From UBA5364 sp050259235 (GTDB taxonomy: Bacteria; Bacillota_I; Bacilli_A; RF39; UBA660), in the NCBI GenBank assembly GCA_050259235.1, contig JBLNAG010000006.1:1-64000 (forward strand): a stretch of 64,000 nucleotides of DNA, written 5' to 3'. Shown piece by piece: positions 1 through 8,043 of the stretch. Numbering within the stretch: the stretch's first letter is position 1; every line of letters begins with the position of its first letter. The position numbers and the translations under genes are program-made. Below the pieces are notes generated by a model, which saw only the letters and a program-made list of their open reading frames with translations, searched no databases and was not told the origin of the DNA.

Positions 1-1253
1 CAGAAGTATACACAAGTGATAATTCAAATGGTATTGTTACAGTAGAACGTTTAGGTTGTAATGTAGAAATGGGTATACCAGGAGATTACAAGTGTCAATA
101 TAAAACAACTGATGAATCAGGCAATATAGCTTACAATGATAGATTTATAAAAGTTGTAGATACAACAGCTCCAACATTTATTGTTACAGGAAATCCAATT
201 GATTGGACAAAAGAAGATGTTACATTAACTGTAATAGCATCAGACAATACTAATTTATTTGCAGCTCTACCTTATTCATTTGATGGTGGAAATACATGGC
301 AAGTAGAAAATACATCAACATTTACTAATAATGAAGATATTAGCATTAAAGTTATGGATCAAGCAGGTAATGTATCACCTATTGAAATAATTAATATAAC
401 AAAGATTGATAAATTGCCAGCAACTATAACAAATGTTACAGGAAATCCAATTGATTGGACAAAAGAAGATGTTACATTAACTGTAATGGCAAATGATGAT
501 CAATCAGGATTACAAATTAATGCTTACTCATTTGATAATGGAAACACATGGCAATCAGAAAATACATCAGTATTTAATGAAAATACAAGTGTGAATATTA
601 AAGTAAGGGACGTGGCAGGTAATGTCACCTCTTGGGAAGTTATTAATATAACAAAAATTGATAAATCTGCACCTGTTATTACTGTAGACCCAACTACTAT
701 AACTGTAGCTTATGGAGATAGTTATGATAATATGCAAGGAGTAACAGCAATAGATATTGGTAGTGGAATCTTTGGTGAAATCATAAGTGATTATAATCCT
801 AATATGTTAAATACAATTGGAACTAAATTAATTACTTATACGGTAACTGATAATGTATCTAATACATCTACAGCTACGAGAAACTTGATAGTAGTAGATG
901 CAGTAGCTCCAACAATTACTTTAAACTCTGGTAGTAATATATTTACTGATTTTATGGAAGTAAATATTGGTTATGGTTTTAATCATTGGACTAAAAAATT
1001 TACAGTAACTGATAATTATGATCTTAACATTGATGTAAAAATAACCACTAGATATGAAACAGTACAAGGGGAAGTGCCAGTGTGCTTAAGTAATGATTGG
1101 AAATGCTTTTTTCCAAAGTATTGGTCTATGAAACCTGTTAAATTTACTTATGCGATTGGAACTACTTATACAGGAACAGACTCTTCTGGTAATGAAGATG
1201 TAAAATATTATGATTTTGAGATTAAACGTTTAGTTAATACAGAAGATTTATAA
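1..1253 (+). CDS. secreted Ig-like repeat protein, C-terminal part
   Basis: The reading frame is open from the first bases of the window, so the true start lies upstream. The visible part is a string of beta-rich Ig-like modules of the HYR/DUF5011 kind found in bacterial surface proteins. Two adjacent modules of 84 residues share the segment beginning VTGNPIDWTKED; a DUF5011-like module follows (start near VDPTTITVAYGDS), ending in a motif like YTVTDNVSNTST. The C-terminus (RLVNTEDL) has no LPxTG sorting signal and no membrane anchor, so any anchor must be N-terminal. It is probably an exported surface or adhesion-type protein. The binding partner cannot be told from sequence. A terminator follows about 120 bases downstream. 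Confidence 0.75.
   Translation, partial: EVYTSDNSNGIVTVERLGCNVEMGIPGDYKCQYKTTDESGNIAYNDRFIKVVDTTAPTFIVTGNPIDWTKEDVTLTVIASDNTNLFAALPYSFDGGNTWQVENTSTFTNNEDISIKVMDQAGNVSPIEIINITKIDKLPATITNVTGNPIDWTKEDVTLTVMANDDQSGLQINAYSFDNGNTWQSENTSVFNENTSVNIKVRDVAGNVTSWEVINITKIDKSAPVITVDPTTITVAYGDSYDNMQGVTAIDIGSGIFGEIISDYNPNMLNTIGTKLITYTVTDNVSNTSTATRNLIVVDAVAPTITLNSGSNIFTDFMEVNIGYGFNHWTKKFTVTDNYDLNIDVKITTRYETVQGEVPVCLSNDWKCFFPKYWSMKPVKFTYAIGTTYTGTDSSGNEDVKYYDFEIKRLVNTEDL
182..235 (+). repeat. 54-bp perfect direct repeat, copy 1
   Basis: These bases are identical to 434-487, offset by 252 bp (84 codons), inside the Ig-repeat gene. They encode the start of two neighbouring Ig-like modules. Perfect identity at DNA level, including third codon positions, suggests recent duplication or gene conversion rather than only protein-level constraint. 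Confidence 0.95.
434..487 (+). repeat. 54-bp perfect direct repeat, copy 2
   Basis: Second copy of the repeat at 182-235, in frame, 252 bp further on. The remaining parts of the two 84-residue modules have diverged. Confidence 0.95.
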
Positions 1254-1375
1254 AAGCATTCAACAATTTTATATATTTTTCAATAATATTACCTTTTCCT
1301 TATTGTATATAATAGATTGAGTGTAAATAAAATTATTTTAATTATTAAAAAATCTTCTAATAGAAAGATAAAATG

Positions 1376-1404
1376 ACAAGTAATGTAAAATTACTTGTTT
1401 TTTT
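1376..1404 (+). terminator. intrinsic terminator
   Basis: A 9-bp perfect stem (ACAAGTAAT with ATTACTTGT) around a 5-base loop, followed by seven T. It lies 120 bases after the Ig-repeat gene and just before the PH-domain gene. Confidence 0.8.
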
Positions 1405-1454
1405 ATGTTGTTTGAATTTATATATGATAAAATGGTAATAGTAGAGGTGGAATT

Positions 1455-1844
1455 ATGGCTTTTTTAAAGTATAAAGAGTTAACTCAATATTTTAATTTCT
1501 TTAGAGAAATTGATGAGAAAGATATACCAACTTATATTCGTGATTATATAACTAGTGGTGAAAAAATTTTAGAAATATATAAGACTTTTCGTGATCATGG
1601 AGTATTTACTAATAAGAAAATAATATTATTTGATCAAAAAGGAACTGGTAATATTAAAGAGATAACAATTATTCCTTATAAATCCTTTTCAACGTGTTCA
1701 ATTAAATTTAAAGTGACTCAAGCTGATATGCTAATTTATTTAGATAGTGGTTATCCATTAAGACTTCGATTTGTAAAATTAGATCCAGTTGGGAAGAAGA
1801 AATTAAGAATTTTATATAATAGTATTTGTGAAGAATTAATATAA
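1455..1844 (+). CDS. PH-domain protein (bPH_1 family)
   Basis: A 129-residue protein with no signal peptide or membrane segment. Length and alternating beta pattern, ending in a C-terminal helix (KKKLRILYNSICEELI), match the bacterial pleckstrin-homology family bPH_1 (YvbH-like). A central stretch reads GVFTNKKIILFDQKG, where members typically have a T-x-x-R/K-hydrophobic strand. The start is supported by a GAGGTGG site seven bases upstream. It stands alone between two terminators. The role of this family is largely unknown; some members have been linked to the cell envelope. The family call is fairly secure, the function is not. Confidence 0.75.
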   Translation: MAFLKYKELTQYFNFFREIDEKDIPTYIRDYITSGEKILEIYKTFRDHGVFTNKKIILFDQKGTGNIKEITIIPYKSFSTCSIKFKVTQADMLIYLDSGYPLRLRFVKLDPVGKKKLRILYNSICEELI

Positions 1845-1870
1845 AAAGATAATGTCAATTATCTTTTTTT
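1844..1870 (+). terminator. intrinsic terminator
   Basis: Stem AAAAGATAA with TTATCTTTT around TGTCAA, then a T-run, directly after the PH-domain gene. Confidence 0.85.
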
Positions 1871-1894
1871 GTATGTATTTGTCGTGTTTGTTAA

Positions 1895-1923
1895 TTTACA
1901 TATTTTTATAATGATGGTATAAT
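1895..1923 (+). promoter_or_regulatory. promoter of the racemase operon
   Basis: TTTACA, 17-base spacer, TATAAT with a TGG extension just before the -10. It ends 26 bases before the chosen start codon at 1950. Confidence 0.75.
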
Positions 1924-1949
1924 TAAGACATAAAGTGAGGTTATCAAAA

Positions 1950-3140
1950 ATGTATAGAAACACTTATGTAGAAACCAATGTAAATAATATTGAAGAAAAT
2001 CTTAGAAAAATAATTGAAAATTACCCAGAATATAAATATTATTTTGGAGTTGTAAAAAGTAATGGATATGGCCATAGCTATAAAGTAAGTAAATATATAG
2101 TTGATTGTGGAATAAATTATTTAGCGGTTTCTTCTTTAGAAGAAGCTATTCAAATTAGAAAGATTCTAAAAGATATACCAATTTTATGTTTAGAACCTAT
2201 TAGTATTGAATTTATTTATGAATGTATTAAGTATAATGTTACAATTACAGTTCATAGTTATGAGTATTTTAAGCTACTTTTAGAACAAGATATTAATAAG
2301 AAGTTGAAAATACATGTGAAGATTGATAGCGGTATGAGCCGCTTAGGTCTTACTGACAAAATTGATATTAAAAAGATTTATGATATATTAGAAAAACATG
2401 ACTATCTAGAATTAGAAGGAATTTATTCTCATTTTGCAACTTCTGGTGTTAATGATGGTGAATGGGATAAACAAATGACTAATTTCTTAGAACTTACAGC
2501 CAATATTAATTTAAAGAAGATACCAATTGTTCATATGGGAAAGAGTGTCACACTACTTGCTCATGAAAAGATTCCATTCTGTAATGGTGTTCGTTTAGGG
2601 GCCATTATGTATGGATATAATCAACTTCCAAAATTAGGAACAGGTATTAAGGGTAAATTAAGGGAATTAAGACGTAATTATTTTTCTAAAAAATATAATA
2701 TTAGCCCTACAACTACTGATATACCATTTACTGTTAAACCAGCATTTTCACTATATAGTGAAGTTATTCAAGTTAAAAAAATCAAAACAGGTACTAAGGT
2801 AGGATATGGTGCCACTTATACAGCTAAGGAAGATACTTATGTAGCTGTAATTCCGGTAGGATATTCTGATGGATATCGCCGTGGTAATCGTCATAGTTAT
2901 GTTATTATTAATACTAAAAAATATCCTATTATTGGAGATATTTGTATGGGTATGATTACAGTTGAAGTTGATAGTACGGTTAAGACTTATGATCGTGTTA
3001 CTTTAATTGGAGAAGGTATAAGTGTAAAAGAAGTAGCAACACATTTAAATACTACTAGTATGGAAGTTATCTGTATGGTAGATAATAGTATTCCTAGAGT
3101 TTTAATAAAGGATAATAAATTAGTTGATATAGATGAGTAG
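1950..3140 (+). CDS. alr: alanine racemase-fold amino acid racemase
   Basis: PLP-dependent fold-type III racemase. The cofactor lysine sits in VVKSNGYGHS (K36) and the second catalytic base in VGYGATY (Y286). Other family signatures are GMSRLGL, GVRLGAIMYG and VGYSDGY. At 396 residues it is slightly long because of a basic insertion of about 35 residues before KPAFSLYSEV. A GTG at 1935 is in frame, but the GTGAGG around it is the ribosome site for ATG 1950, which also begins where the family begins. The ordinary reaction interconverts L- and D-alanine for peptidoglycan. Because the next gene is a D-aspartate-ligase-like enzyme 9 bases downstream, this copy might supply a different D-amino acid; substrate cannot be read from sequence alone. 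Confidence 0.88.
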   Translation: MYRNTYVETNVNNIEENLRKIIENYPEYKYYFGVVKSNGYGHSYKVSKYIVDCGINYLAVSSLEEAIQIRKILKDIPILCLEPISIEFIYECIKYNVTITVHSYEYFKLLLEQDINKKLKIHVKIDSGMSRLGLTDKIDIKKIYDILEKHDYLELEGIYSHFATSGVNDGEWDKQMTNFLELTANINLKKIPIVHMGKSVTLLAHEKIPFCNGVRLGAIMYGYNQLPKLGTGIKGKLRELRRNYFSKKYNISPTTTDIPFTVKPAFSLYSEVIQVKKIKTGTKVGYGATYTAKEDTYVAVIPVGYSDGYRRGNRHSYVIINTKKYPIIGDICMGMITVEVDSTVKTYDRVTLIGEGISVKEVATHLNTTSMEVICMVDNSIPRVLIKDNKLVDIDE

Positions 3141-3149
3141 AGGTGTAAG

Positions 3150-4361
3150 ATGGATGTTAATGTTTTAATTATTGGGACTGATATGAATGCCTATTATATG
3201 GCAAGATGCTATCATGAAATATACCATAAAAAGGTAGATATGATAGGTAAGCAAAAAATGTCATTTACTAATCTAAGTAATATTATTAATTTAAACATTA
3301 TTGAAAATTTATCAGATAATGAAGTTTTCTTACGCACCCTAGAAGAATATGCACTAAATAATAAGGATCAAAAAACAATTCTTATTGCTACTAATGATGG
3401 TTATGTAAAAATGATTGTAGAGAATAGAGAATTTTTAGAAAAATATTTCTTATTTAATTATCCAACTTTAGAAATTATGGATAAATTATTAGTTAAAGAT
3501 AAATTTTATGAAGCATTTAAAGATAGTGGTCTAGACCTTCCAGTAACTTATATTTATTCTTGCAAGGATAAGAAAGAAATTACGGAAAATTTTATGTATC
3601 CAATTGTTTTAAAACCAGGGAATGGTGTTGAATATTATAAGCATCATTTTGATGGTATGAGTAAAGTATATAAGATTAAATCTGAAGAAGAATTAATGGA
3701 AGTTATTAAGAAAATTGAAGCCTCTGGATATGAAGATAATTTAGTTATTCAAGAATTCATACCGGGAGATGATTCGGCGTTATTTGATTCAATCTTCTAT
3801 TGTAGTAAGGATAAAGAAGTACAATTAATGACTTTTGCTCAAATTGGTTTACAAGAACGTACTAATACCGGAGTAGGTAATTGTACGGTTTTAGTGAGTG
3901 GATTTAATGAATATGGTTTTAATCAAGAAATTATTGATAAATTAAAGAACTTTATGGAGAAAGTTGGATATCAAGGATTTGCAGAATTCGATCTTAAATA
4001 TGATGTACGCGATGGTAAATATAAAGTCTTTGAAATCAATCCTCGTCAAGCAAGAAGTAGTTATTATTTAACAGCTTGTGGTCATAATTTAGTACAATAT
4101 TTAGTTGATGATTTAATCTATAATAAGAAAAAAGAAACAGCTTTTATAGATGATGAAATGCTTCTTAGTTTTGTACCTAAATGTGTAATTAAAAAATATG
4201 TGACTAATCCTAAATTAAAAGAAGAAATAAATAAATTAATTAAAGAAGGAAAAATTTGTAGACCTCTTCATTATAAAGGGGATAAGAATTTTAAGAGAAA
4301 AGTATATTTATTATTAAGAGATATTAACTATTATAAAAAGTATAAAAGTTTAGAATGGTAG
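3150..4361 (+). CDS. ATP-grasp ligase, D-aspartate ligase-like
   Basis: A 403-residue ATP-grasp carboxylate-amine ligase. The N-terminus (IIGTDMNAYYMARCYHE) strongly resembles the start of the Enterococcus faecium D-aspartate ligase Aslfm, which ATP-dependently joins D-Asp to the lysine side chain of peptidoglycan precursors. ATP-grasp features seen: PIVLKPGNG (ATP-binding lysine), VIQEFIPGDDS, and the metal-binding FEINPRQARSS. It is preceded by an AGAGGTG site and follows the racemase by 9 bases, the same kind of pairing as the aspartate racemase next to Aslfm. Inference: it adds a D-amino acid to the cell wall bridge. Other ATP-grasp ligases of this branch act on other amines, so the substrate is open. 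Confidence 0.8.
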   Translation: MDVNVLIIGTDMNAYYMARCYHEIYHKKVDMIGKQKMSFTNLSNIINLNIIENLSDNEVFLRTLEEYALNNKDQKTILIATNDGYVKMIVENREFLEKYFLFNYPTLEIMDKLLVKDKFYEAFKDSGLDLPVTYIYSCKDKKEITENFMYPIVLKPGNGVEYYKHHFDGMSKVYKIKSEEELMEVIKKIEASGYEDNLVIQEFIPGDDSALFDSIFYCSKDKEVQLMTFAQIGLQERTNTGVGNCTVLVSGFNEYGFNQEIIDKLKNFMEKVGYQGFAEFDLKYDVRDGKYKVFEINPRQARSSYYLTACGHNLVQYLVDDLIYNKKKETAFIDDEMLLSFVPKCVIKKYVTNPKLKEEINKLIKEGKICRPLHYKGDKNFKRKVYLLLRDINYYKKYKSLEW

Positions 4362-4368
4362 GTAGTGT

Positions 4369-4806
4369 ATGAAAATAGGAATAGCTAGCGATCATCATGG
4401 GGTAAAAATAAAAAAACAATTGATTGATTATTTTATAAGTAAAAAATATGAAGTCATAAATTACGGAACTAATACCGAAGATTCAGTTGATCATCCTTTA
4501 TATGCTTTTGCGGTTGGAAGAGCAATTCGTGATAATCAAATAGATTTAGGAATTCTTATTTGTGGAACAGGAATTGGAATGAGTATTGCGGCCAATAAAG
4601 TTAGTGGTGTAAGATGTGCTAAGGTTGATAGTGTTTATGATGCTAAAATGTCAAAACTTCATAATAATGCTAATATTATATCTTTAAGTAGTAGAACACC
4701 ATTATATAAAGCTAAAGATATGGTTGATGCTTTCGTAAAAAATAAATTCATTGGTTTAGAGAAATATCAATTAAGAAATGATATGATCGATAACTATAAG
4801 GATTAA
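4369..4806 (+). CDS. rpiB: ribose-5-phosphate isomerase B
   Basis: RpiB/LacAB family, 145 residues, the usual length. It begins IGIASDHHGVKIKK (substrate-binding D-H) and contains GILICGTGIGMSIAANK with the catalytic cysteine and the phosphate-binding loop, then VRCAKVDSVYDAK and LHNNANIISLSSR. It interconverts ribose-5-phosphate and ribulose-5-phosphate in the pentose phosphate pathway. It lies 7 bases after the ligase and 2 bases before the next gene, so it is inside the same operon. Confidence 0.9.
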   Translation: MKIGIASDHHGVKIKKQLIDYFISKKYEVINYGTNTEDSVDHPLYAFAVGRAIRDNQIDLGILICGTGIGMSIAANKVSGVRCAKVDSVYDAKMSKLHNNANIISLSSRTPLYKAKDMVDAFVKNKFIGLEKYQLRNDMIDNYKD

Positions 4807-4808
4807 AA

Positions 4809-5003
4809 ATGGATAAAGCAATATTATATATTATAATGGTTCCGTTAACTATATGGGTACTTGATAGTACTCAACTCAATAATATTTTTAAAAAGAATAA
4901 AATAGTGCAAGCGCGCATACTATATGTAATGATAAGTCTTGCGCTATCTTATTTAGTAGTCAATTTTATGTATGACTTCTTTATAAGTAGTAGTTTTGTA
5001 TAA
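4809..5003 (+). CDS. ywzB: DUF1146 membrane protein, YwzB-like
   Basis: A 64-residue protein with two hydrophobic segments (about residues 5-22 and 38-58) separated by a short basic loop. It matches the DUF1146/YwzB family: the WVLDS(T) run after the first segment and its location just upstream of spoIID, as in Bacillus, support this. Unlike Bacillus, no murA copy lies between it and spoIID. Function is unknown. The ribosome site (AAGGA) overlaps the rpiB stop region, suggesting translational coupling. Confidence 0.75.
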   Translation: MDKAILYIIMVPLTIWVLDSTQLNNIFKKNKIVQARILYVMISLALSYLVVNFMYDFFISSSFV

Positions 5004-5025
5004 TTATAACGAAAGGTATGATAAT

Positions 5026-5937
5026 ATGAAAAAAATACTACTTTTTTCATCCTTAATTTTCTTGATACCAACTATTATTGTCAATATTTTCATTAGAGAT
5101 GATGAGATAAAATTTGAATATCATGAAAATATGATAGTAAGGGTAATGCGAACTAGTGGAGTAATAGAGGAAGTACCTTTCGAACAATATATTGTCGGTG
5201 TTTTAGCAGGGGAAATGCCTGTTGAATTTGAATTAGAAGCTTTAAAAGCTCAAGCAGTTGCGGCTCGTAGTTATGCAATGAATAAAATGCAAGAAAATAT
5301 TAAAAATAATTATGACTTAGTTGATACAGTTACTAATCAAGTTTATTATGATCTAAATTACCTAAAAGGAGCATGGGGAGATAACTATACTGTTAATATA
5401 AACAAATTAAAAACAGCAGTCCTTGAAACTAACGGTGAATATTTAGATTACAATGGTGAAGTAGTATATGCATTCTTTTTTTCAACGAGTACAGGAATGA
5501 CCGAAAATAGTGAAGAAGTTTTTCAAAATAAACTACCATACTTACGAAGTGTAAGTTCATTATGGGATCGTGATGTATCTCCGGTTTATATTGATACTTA
5601 TACTTTTAAATTGATTGATTTTTATAGTAAATTAGGTTTACCATATAGTGATTACTTAAATGTGGAAAATGTTGAAATAACTAGTACTGGAAGGACAAAA
5701 AAAGTAAAAATAAATAATGTTACTTTTGATAGTAGCGACGTACAATCTAAGTTAGGGCTTCGTTCTAATTATTTTAGTATTAAAATGGAAAACAGTAAGA
5801 TTATAGTTACTACTAAAGGATATGGTCATGGTGTAGGAATGAGTCAATACGGTGCTTTAGGAATGGCTAAAGCAGGCTATACTTATGATGAAATATTAAC
5901 TCACTATTATCAAGGAACTAAAATTAAAAAAATTTAA
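5026..5937 (+). CDS. spoIID: stage II sporulation protein D
   Basis: Membrane-anchored lytic transglycosylase that with SpoIIP and SpoIIM thins septal peptidoglycan during engulfment. Residues 3-20 form the N-terminal membrane segment. The SpoIID domain follows, with the catalytic-region motif VLAGEMPVEFELEALKAQAV then AARSYAM, and the C-terminal GYGHGVGMSQYGA. The frame is open back to a TTG at 4996, but that overlaps the previous gene and lacks a site; ATG 5026 has AAAGG 9 bases upstream and a proper signal-anchor start. Length (303 residues) fits the family. Confidence 0.93.
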   Translation: MKKILLFSSLIFLIPTIIVNIFIRDDEIKFEYHENMIVRVMRTSGVIEEVPFEQYIVGVLAGEMPVEFELEALKAQAVAARSYAMNKMQENIKNNYDLVDTVTNQVYYDLNYLKGAWGDNYTVNINKLKTAVLETNGEYLDYNGEVVYAFFFSTSTGMTENSEEVFQNKLPYLRSVSSLWDRDVSPVYIDTYTFKLIDFYSKLGLPYSDYLNVENVEITSTGRTKKVKINNVTFDSSDVQSKLGLRSNYFSIKMENSKIIVTTKGYGHGVGMSQYGALGMAKAGYTYDEILTHYYQGTKIKKI

Positions 5938-5990
5938 AAAAATCGTATAAATTACTCATAATTGTTCACACTTTTAATAGAGGTGAATTT

Positions 5991-6623
5991 ATGAGAAGAA
6001 TAAGATTAAAGAAGTCAGCTATTTTTGCCATTTATGGCATTTCAATAGTTATTTTATTGTCAGCTATTTATACTGTTGAAATTTTGTTTTTTAAGGGTGA
6101 TTTTAAAGATAAAGATGATTTTGATTATGTTTCAAAAACAGTTTTCGATAATGAAGTTCCAGTTGTTAGCTTAAATAAGACAGTAATTAAACCTTATATT
6201 GATCAAAATATAAAAGTTATAAAGAACTTTTATGATTATAAAGGTGAAGAAAGTGTTCAAGAAAAAGCATTACTGCTTAATGAAAATACTTATTTACAAA
6301 ACTCAGGTATTGTTTATGGTGGGGCTGATAAGTTTGATGTAGTTTCAATATTAGATGGTACTGTTATTGCTGTTAAAGAAGACAAATTATTGGGCAATAT
6401 CATTCAAGTTAGACATACTGATAAAATAATAAGTGTTTATCAAAGTTTAGGCGAAGTAAGTGTTAAAGAAAACGACATTATTAAACAAGGTCATGTATTA
6501 GGAAAAAGTGGTACATCAAATCTTGATAAATCTTTAGGTAGTCATCTATTGTTTGAGTTGATTATTAATGGGCAAACAGTTAATCCTGAAAGCTATTATG
6601 ATAAAAAAGTAGATGATTTATAA
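5991..6623 (+). CDS. spoIIQ: stage II sporulation protein Q (degenerate LytM)
   Basis: A 210-residue single-pass protein: membrane segment at about residues 12-33, then an extracellular M23/LytM domain at about 95-205. It has GVVYG-like and GTVIAVKEDKLLGNIIQVRH elements, but the first zinc histidine motif is lost (YGGADKFDV) and the last is HLLFEL rather than HLHFE, so it should not be an active peptidase. Bacillus SpoIIQ is likewise degenerate. SpoIIQ in the forespore pairs with SpoIIIAH in the mother cell to form the channel and ratchet of engulfment. Position after spoIID and before spoIIID supports the call. RBS is AGAGGTG. Confidence 0.85.
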   Translation: MRRIRLKKSAIFAIYGISIVILLSAIYTVEILFFKGDFKDKDDFDYVSKTVFDNEVPVVSLNKTVIKPYIDQNIKVIKNFYDYKGEESVQEKALLLNENTYLQNSGIVYGGADKFDVVSILDGTVIAVKEDKLLGNIIQVRHTDKIISVYQSLGEVSVKENDIIKQGHVLGKSGTSNLDKSLGSHLLFELIINGQTVNPESYYDKKVDDL

Positions 6624-6638
6624 TATCTACTTTTTATC
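6603..6638 (+). terminator. intrinsic terminator after spoIIQ
   Basis: Stem AAAAGTAGAT with ATCTACTTTT around a loop of about 10 bases; it includes the last codons and stop of spoIIQ, followed by T-rich sequence. Confidence 0.75.
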
Positions 6639-6681
6639 ATAAATAAATTGTTGTTTTATATAATTTATTAAGAGGTGAGCC

Positions 6682-6936
6682 ATGAATTCTATTATTATAA
6701 AAAGAGTTATGGATGAAGCAAATTATATTATTAAAACGCAAAAAACCGTTAGGGAAATAGCAAAAATTTTTAATGTATCCAAAAGTACAGTACATAAAGA
6801 TTTACATGATAGATTATTTGATATTGATTATAATGTTTTTTTAAGTGTTAATGAAATACTAAAATATCACATTGAAATAAGGCATATTAGAGGTGGAGAA
6901 TCGACAAAGAAAAAGTACTTAAACTTGGCCAATTAA
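6682..6936 (+). CDS. spoIIID: sporulation transcription factor SpoIIID
   Basis: Small DNA-binding regulator of the mother cell that acts with sigma-E. The 84 residues match the Bacillus protein almost from end to end: TVREIAKIFNVSKSTVHKDL is the helix-turn-helix (about residues 22-41), and the C-terminal basic part reads EILKYHIEIRHIRGGEST(K). RBS is AGAGGTGAG, 6 bases before ATG. The usual order spoIIQ-spoIIID-mbl is kept, but a terminator precedes it, so it has its own promoter. Confidence 0.96.
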   Translation: MNSIIIKRVMDEANYIIKTQKTVREIAKIFNVSKSTVHKDLHDRLFDIDYNVFLSVNEILKYHIEIRHIRGGESTKKKYLNLAN

Positions 6937-6957
6937 CTATTAAAGAATGTTATAATA

Positions 6958-6966
6958 TGGTATAAT
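6958..6966 (+). promoter_or_regulatory. extended -10 promoter of mbl
   Basis: TGGTATAAT between spoIIID and mbl, 24 bases before the GTG start. No good -35 is seen at 17 bases. A TCGACA hexamer lies at 6901. Confidence 0.55.
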
Positions 6967-6990
6967 AAATACAGAAATGAGAGTGATAAA

Positions 6991-7986
6991 GTGTTTGCAA
7001 AAGATATAGGAATTGACTTAGGAACGGCTAATGTATTAATTTATATTAAAGGGCAAGGAATAGTATTAAATGAACCAAGTGTTGTAGCAATTGATTCTGA
7101 AACTAAGAAACCCTTAGCTGTTGGTTCTGAAGCAAGAGAAATGCTAGGAAGGACTCCTGGTAGAGTAATTGCTATTAGACCTATGAAAGATGGCGTTATT
7201 GCCGATTTTGAAATTACTGAAATAATGTTAAATCACTTTATCCGAAAAGTTAATGGTAAGAACTTTTTTTCTAGACCAAGAATTTTAATATGTTGTCCAT
7301 CAAATATTACTCAAGTTGAAAAAAATGCTATTAAAGAAGCTGCTGAAAGAACAGGAGCTAAGAAAGTGTTTTTAGAGGAAGAACCTAAGGTTGCGGCTAT
7401 TGGTGCAGGAATGGATATTTCTAGACCAAGCGGGAATATGGTTATTGATATTGGTGGAGGAACTACAGATGTGGCTGTATTATCATTAGGTGATATTGTT
7501 ACAAGTTCATCTATCAAAATAGCTGGAAATGTATTTGATAACGATATTATGAAATATATAAAAGATAAATATAAATTATTAATTGGAGAAAGAACAGCTG
7601 AAGAGATTAAATTCACTATAGGAACAGTATTTCCAGGAAATAGGAATGAAAAGATAGAGGTAAGAGGACGTGATTTAGTTACGGGATTACCACACTCTAT
7701 TACTGTATGTTCTGATGAAATTGAAGAATCTTTAAGAGAAAGTATATATGTAATTGTTCAGACAGCTAAAACTGTATTAGAACATACACCTCCAGAATTA
7801 TCAGCAGATATTATTGATAAAGGAATTGTTGTTACTGGTGGTGGAGCATTAATTGATGGCTTTGACCAATTATTAGCTCACGAATTAAAAGTACCGGTCT
7901 TTATTGCTGAAAGTCCACTTACTTGTGTAGTGGAAGGAACAGGAATACTGCTTGATAACATGCATTTATTAGATCGAAAGAACTAA
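6991..7986 (+). CDS. mbl: MreB-family cell shape protein Mbl
   Basis: Bacterial actin homologue of 331 residues that forms membrane-associated filaments guiding lateral wall synthesis. Actin-fold motifs: phosphate 1 DIGIDLGTANVLIY (residues 4-17), phosphate 2 VIDIGGGTTDVAVLSLG (about 152-168) and adenosine GIVVTGGGALIDG (about 276-288). Closest in style to Mbl, which also sits right after spoIIID in Bacillus. It starts with GTG preceded by GAGAGTGAT. It may also serve engulfment-related wall synthesis given its neighbours. Confidence 0.93.
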   Translation: MFAKDIGIDLGTANVLIYIKGQGIVLNEPSVVAIDSETKKPLAVGSEAREMLGRTPGRVIAIRPMKDGVIADFEITEIMLNHFIRKVNGKNFFSRPRILICCPSNITQVEKNAIKEAAERTGAKKVFLEEEPKVAAIGAGMDISRPSGNMVIDIGGGTTDVAVLSLGDIVTSSSIKIAGNVFDNDIMKYIKDKYKLLIGERTAEEIKFTIGTVFPGNRNEKIEVRGRDLVTGLPHSITVCSDEIEESLRESIYVIVQTAKTVLEHTPPELSADIIDKGIVVTGGGALIDGFDQLLAHELKVPVFIAESPLTCVVEGTGILLDNMHLLDRKN

Positions 7987-8004
7987 CATAGTTAGTTCTT
8001 TTTA
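7978..8004 (+). terminator. intrinsic terminator after mbl
   Basis: Stem AAGAACTAAC with GTTAGTTCTT around ATA, then a T-run. The stem includes the mbl stop codon. Confidence 0.85.
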
Positions 8005-8024
8005 TTTAAAATATTGTCGAAATA

Positions 8025-8033
8025 TGGTATAAT
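8025..8033 (+). promoter_or_regulatory. extended -10 promoter of the tagO-like gene
   Basis: TGGTATAAT, with a TGTCGA hexamer at 8015-8020 just upstream. The promoter lies inside the longest open frame of the next gene (TTG 8014), so the true start codon must be further down. Confidence 0.7.
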
Positions 8034-8043
8034 GTTAATGGTG

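Noticed and set aside
7311..7616. Minus-strand frame inside mbl
   Set aside because: It is antisense to a well-conserved gene, with no ribosome site or recognisable product; a shadow frame.
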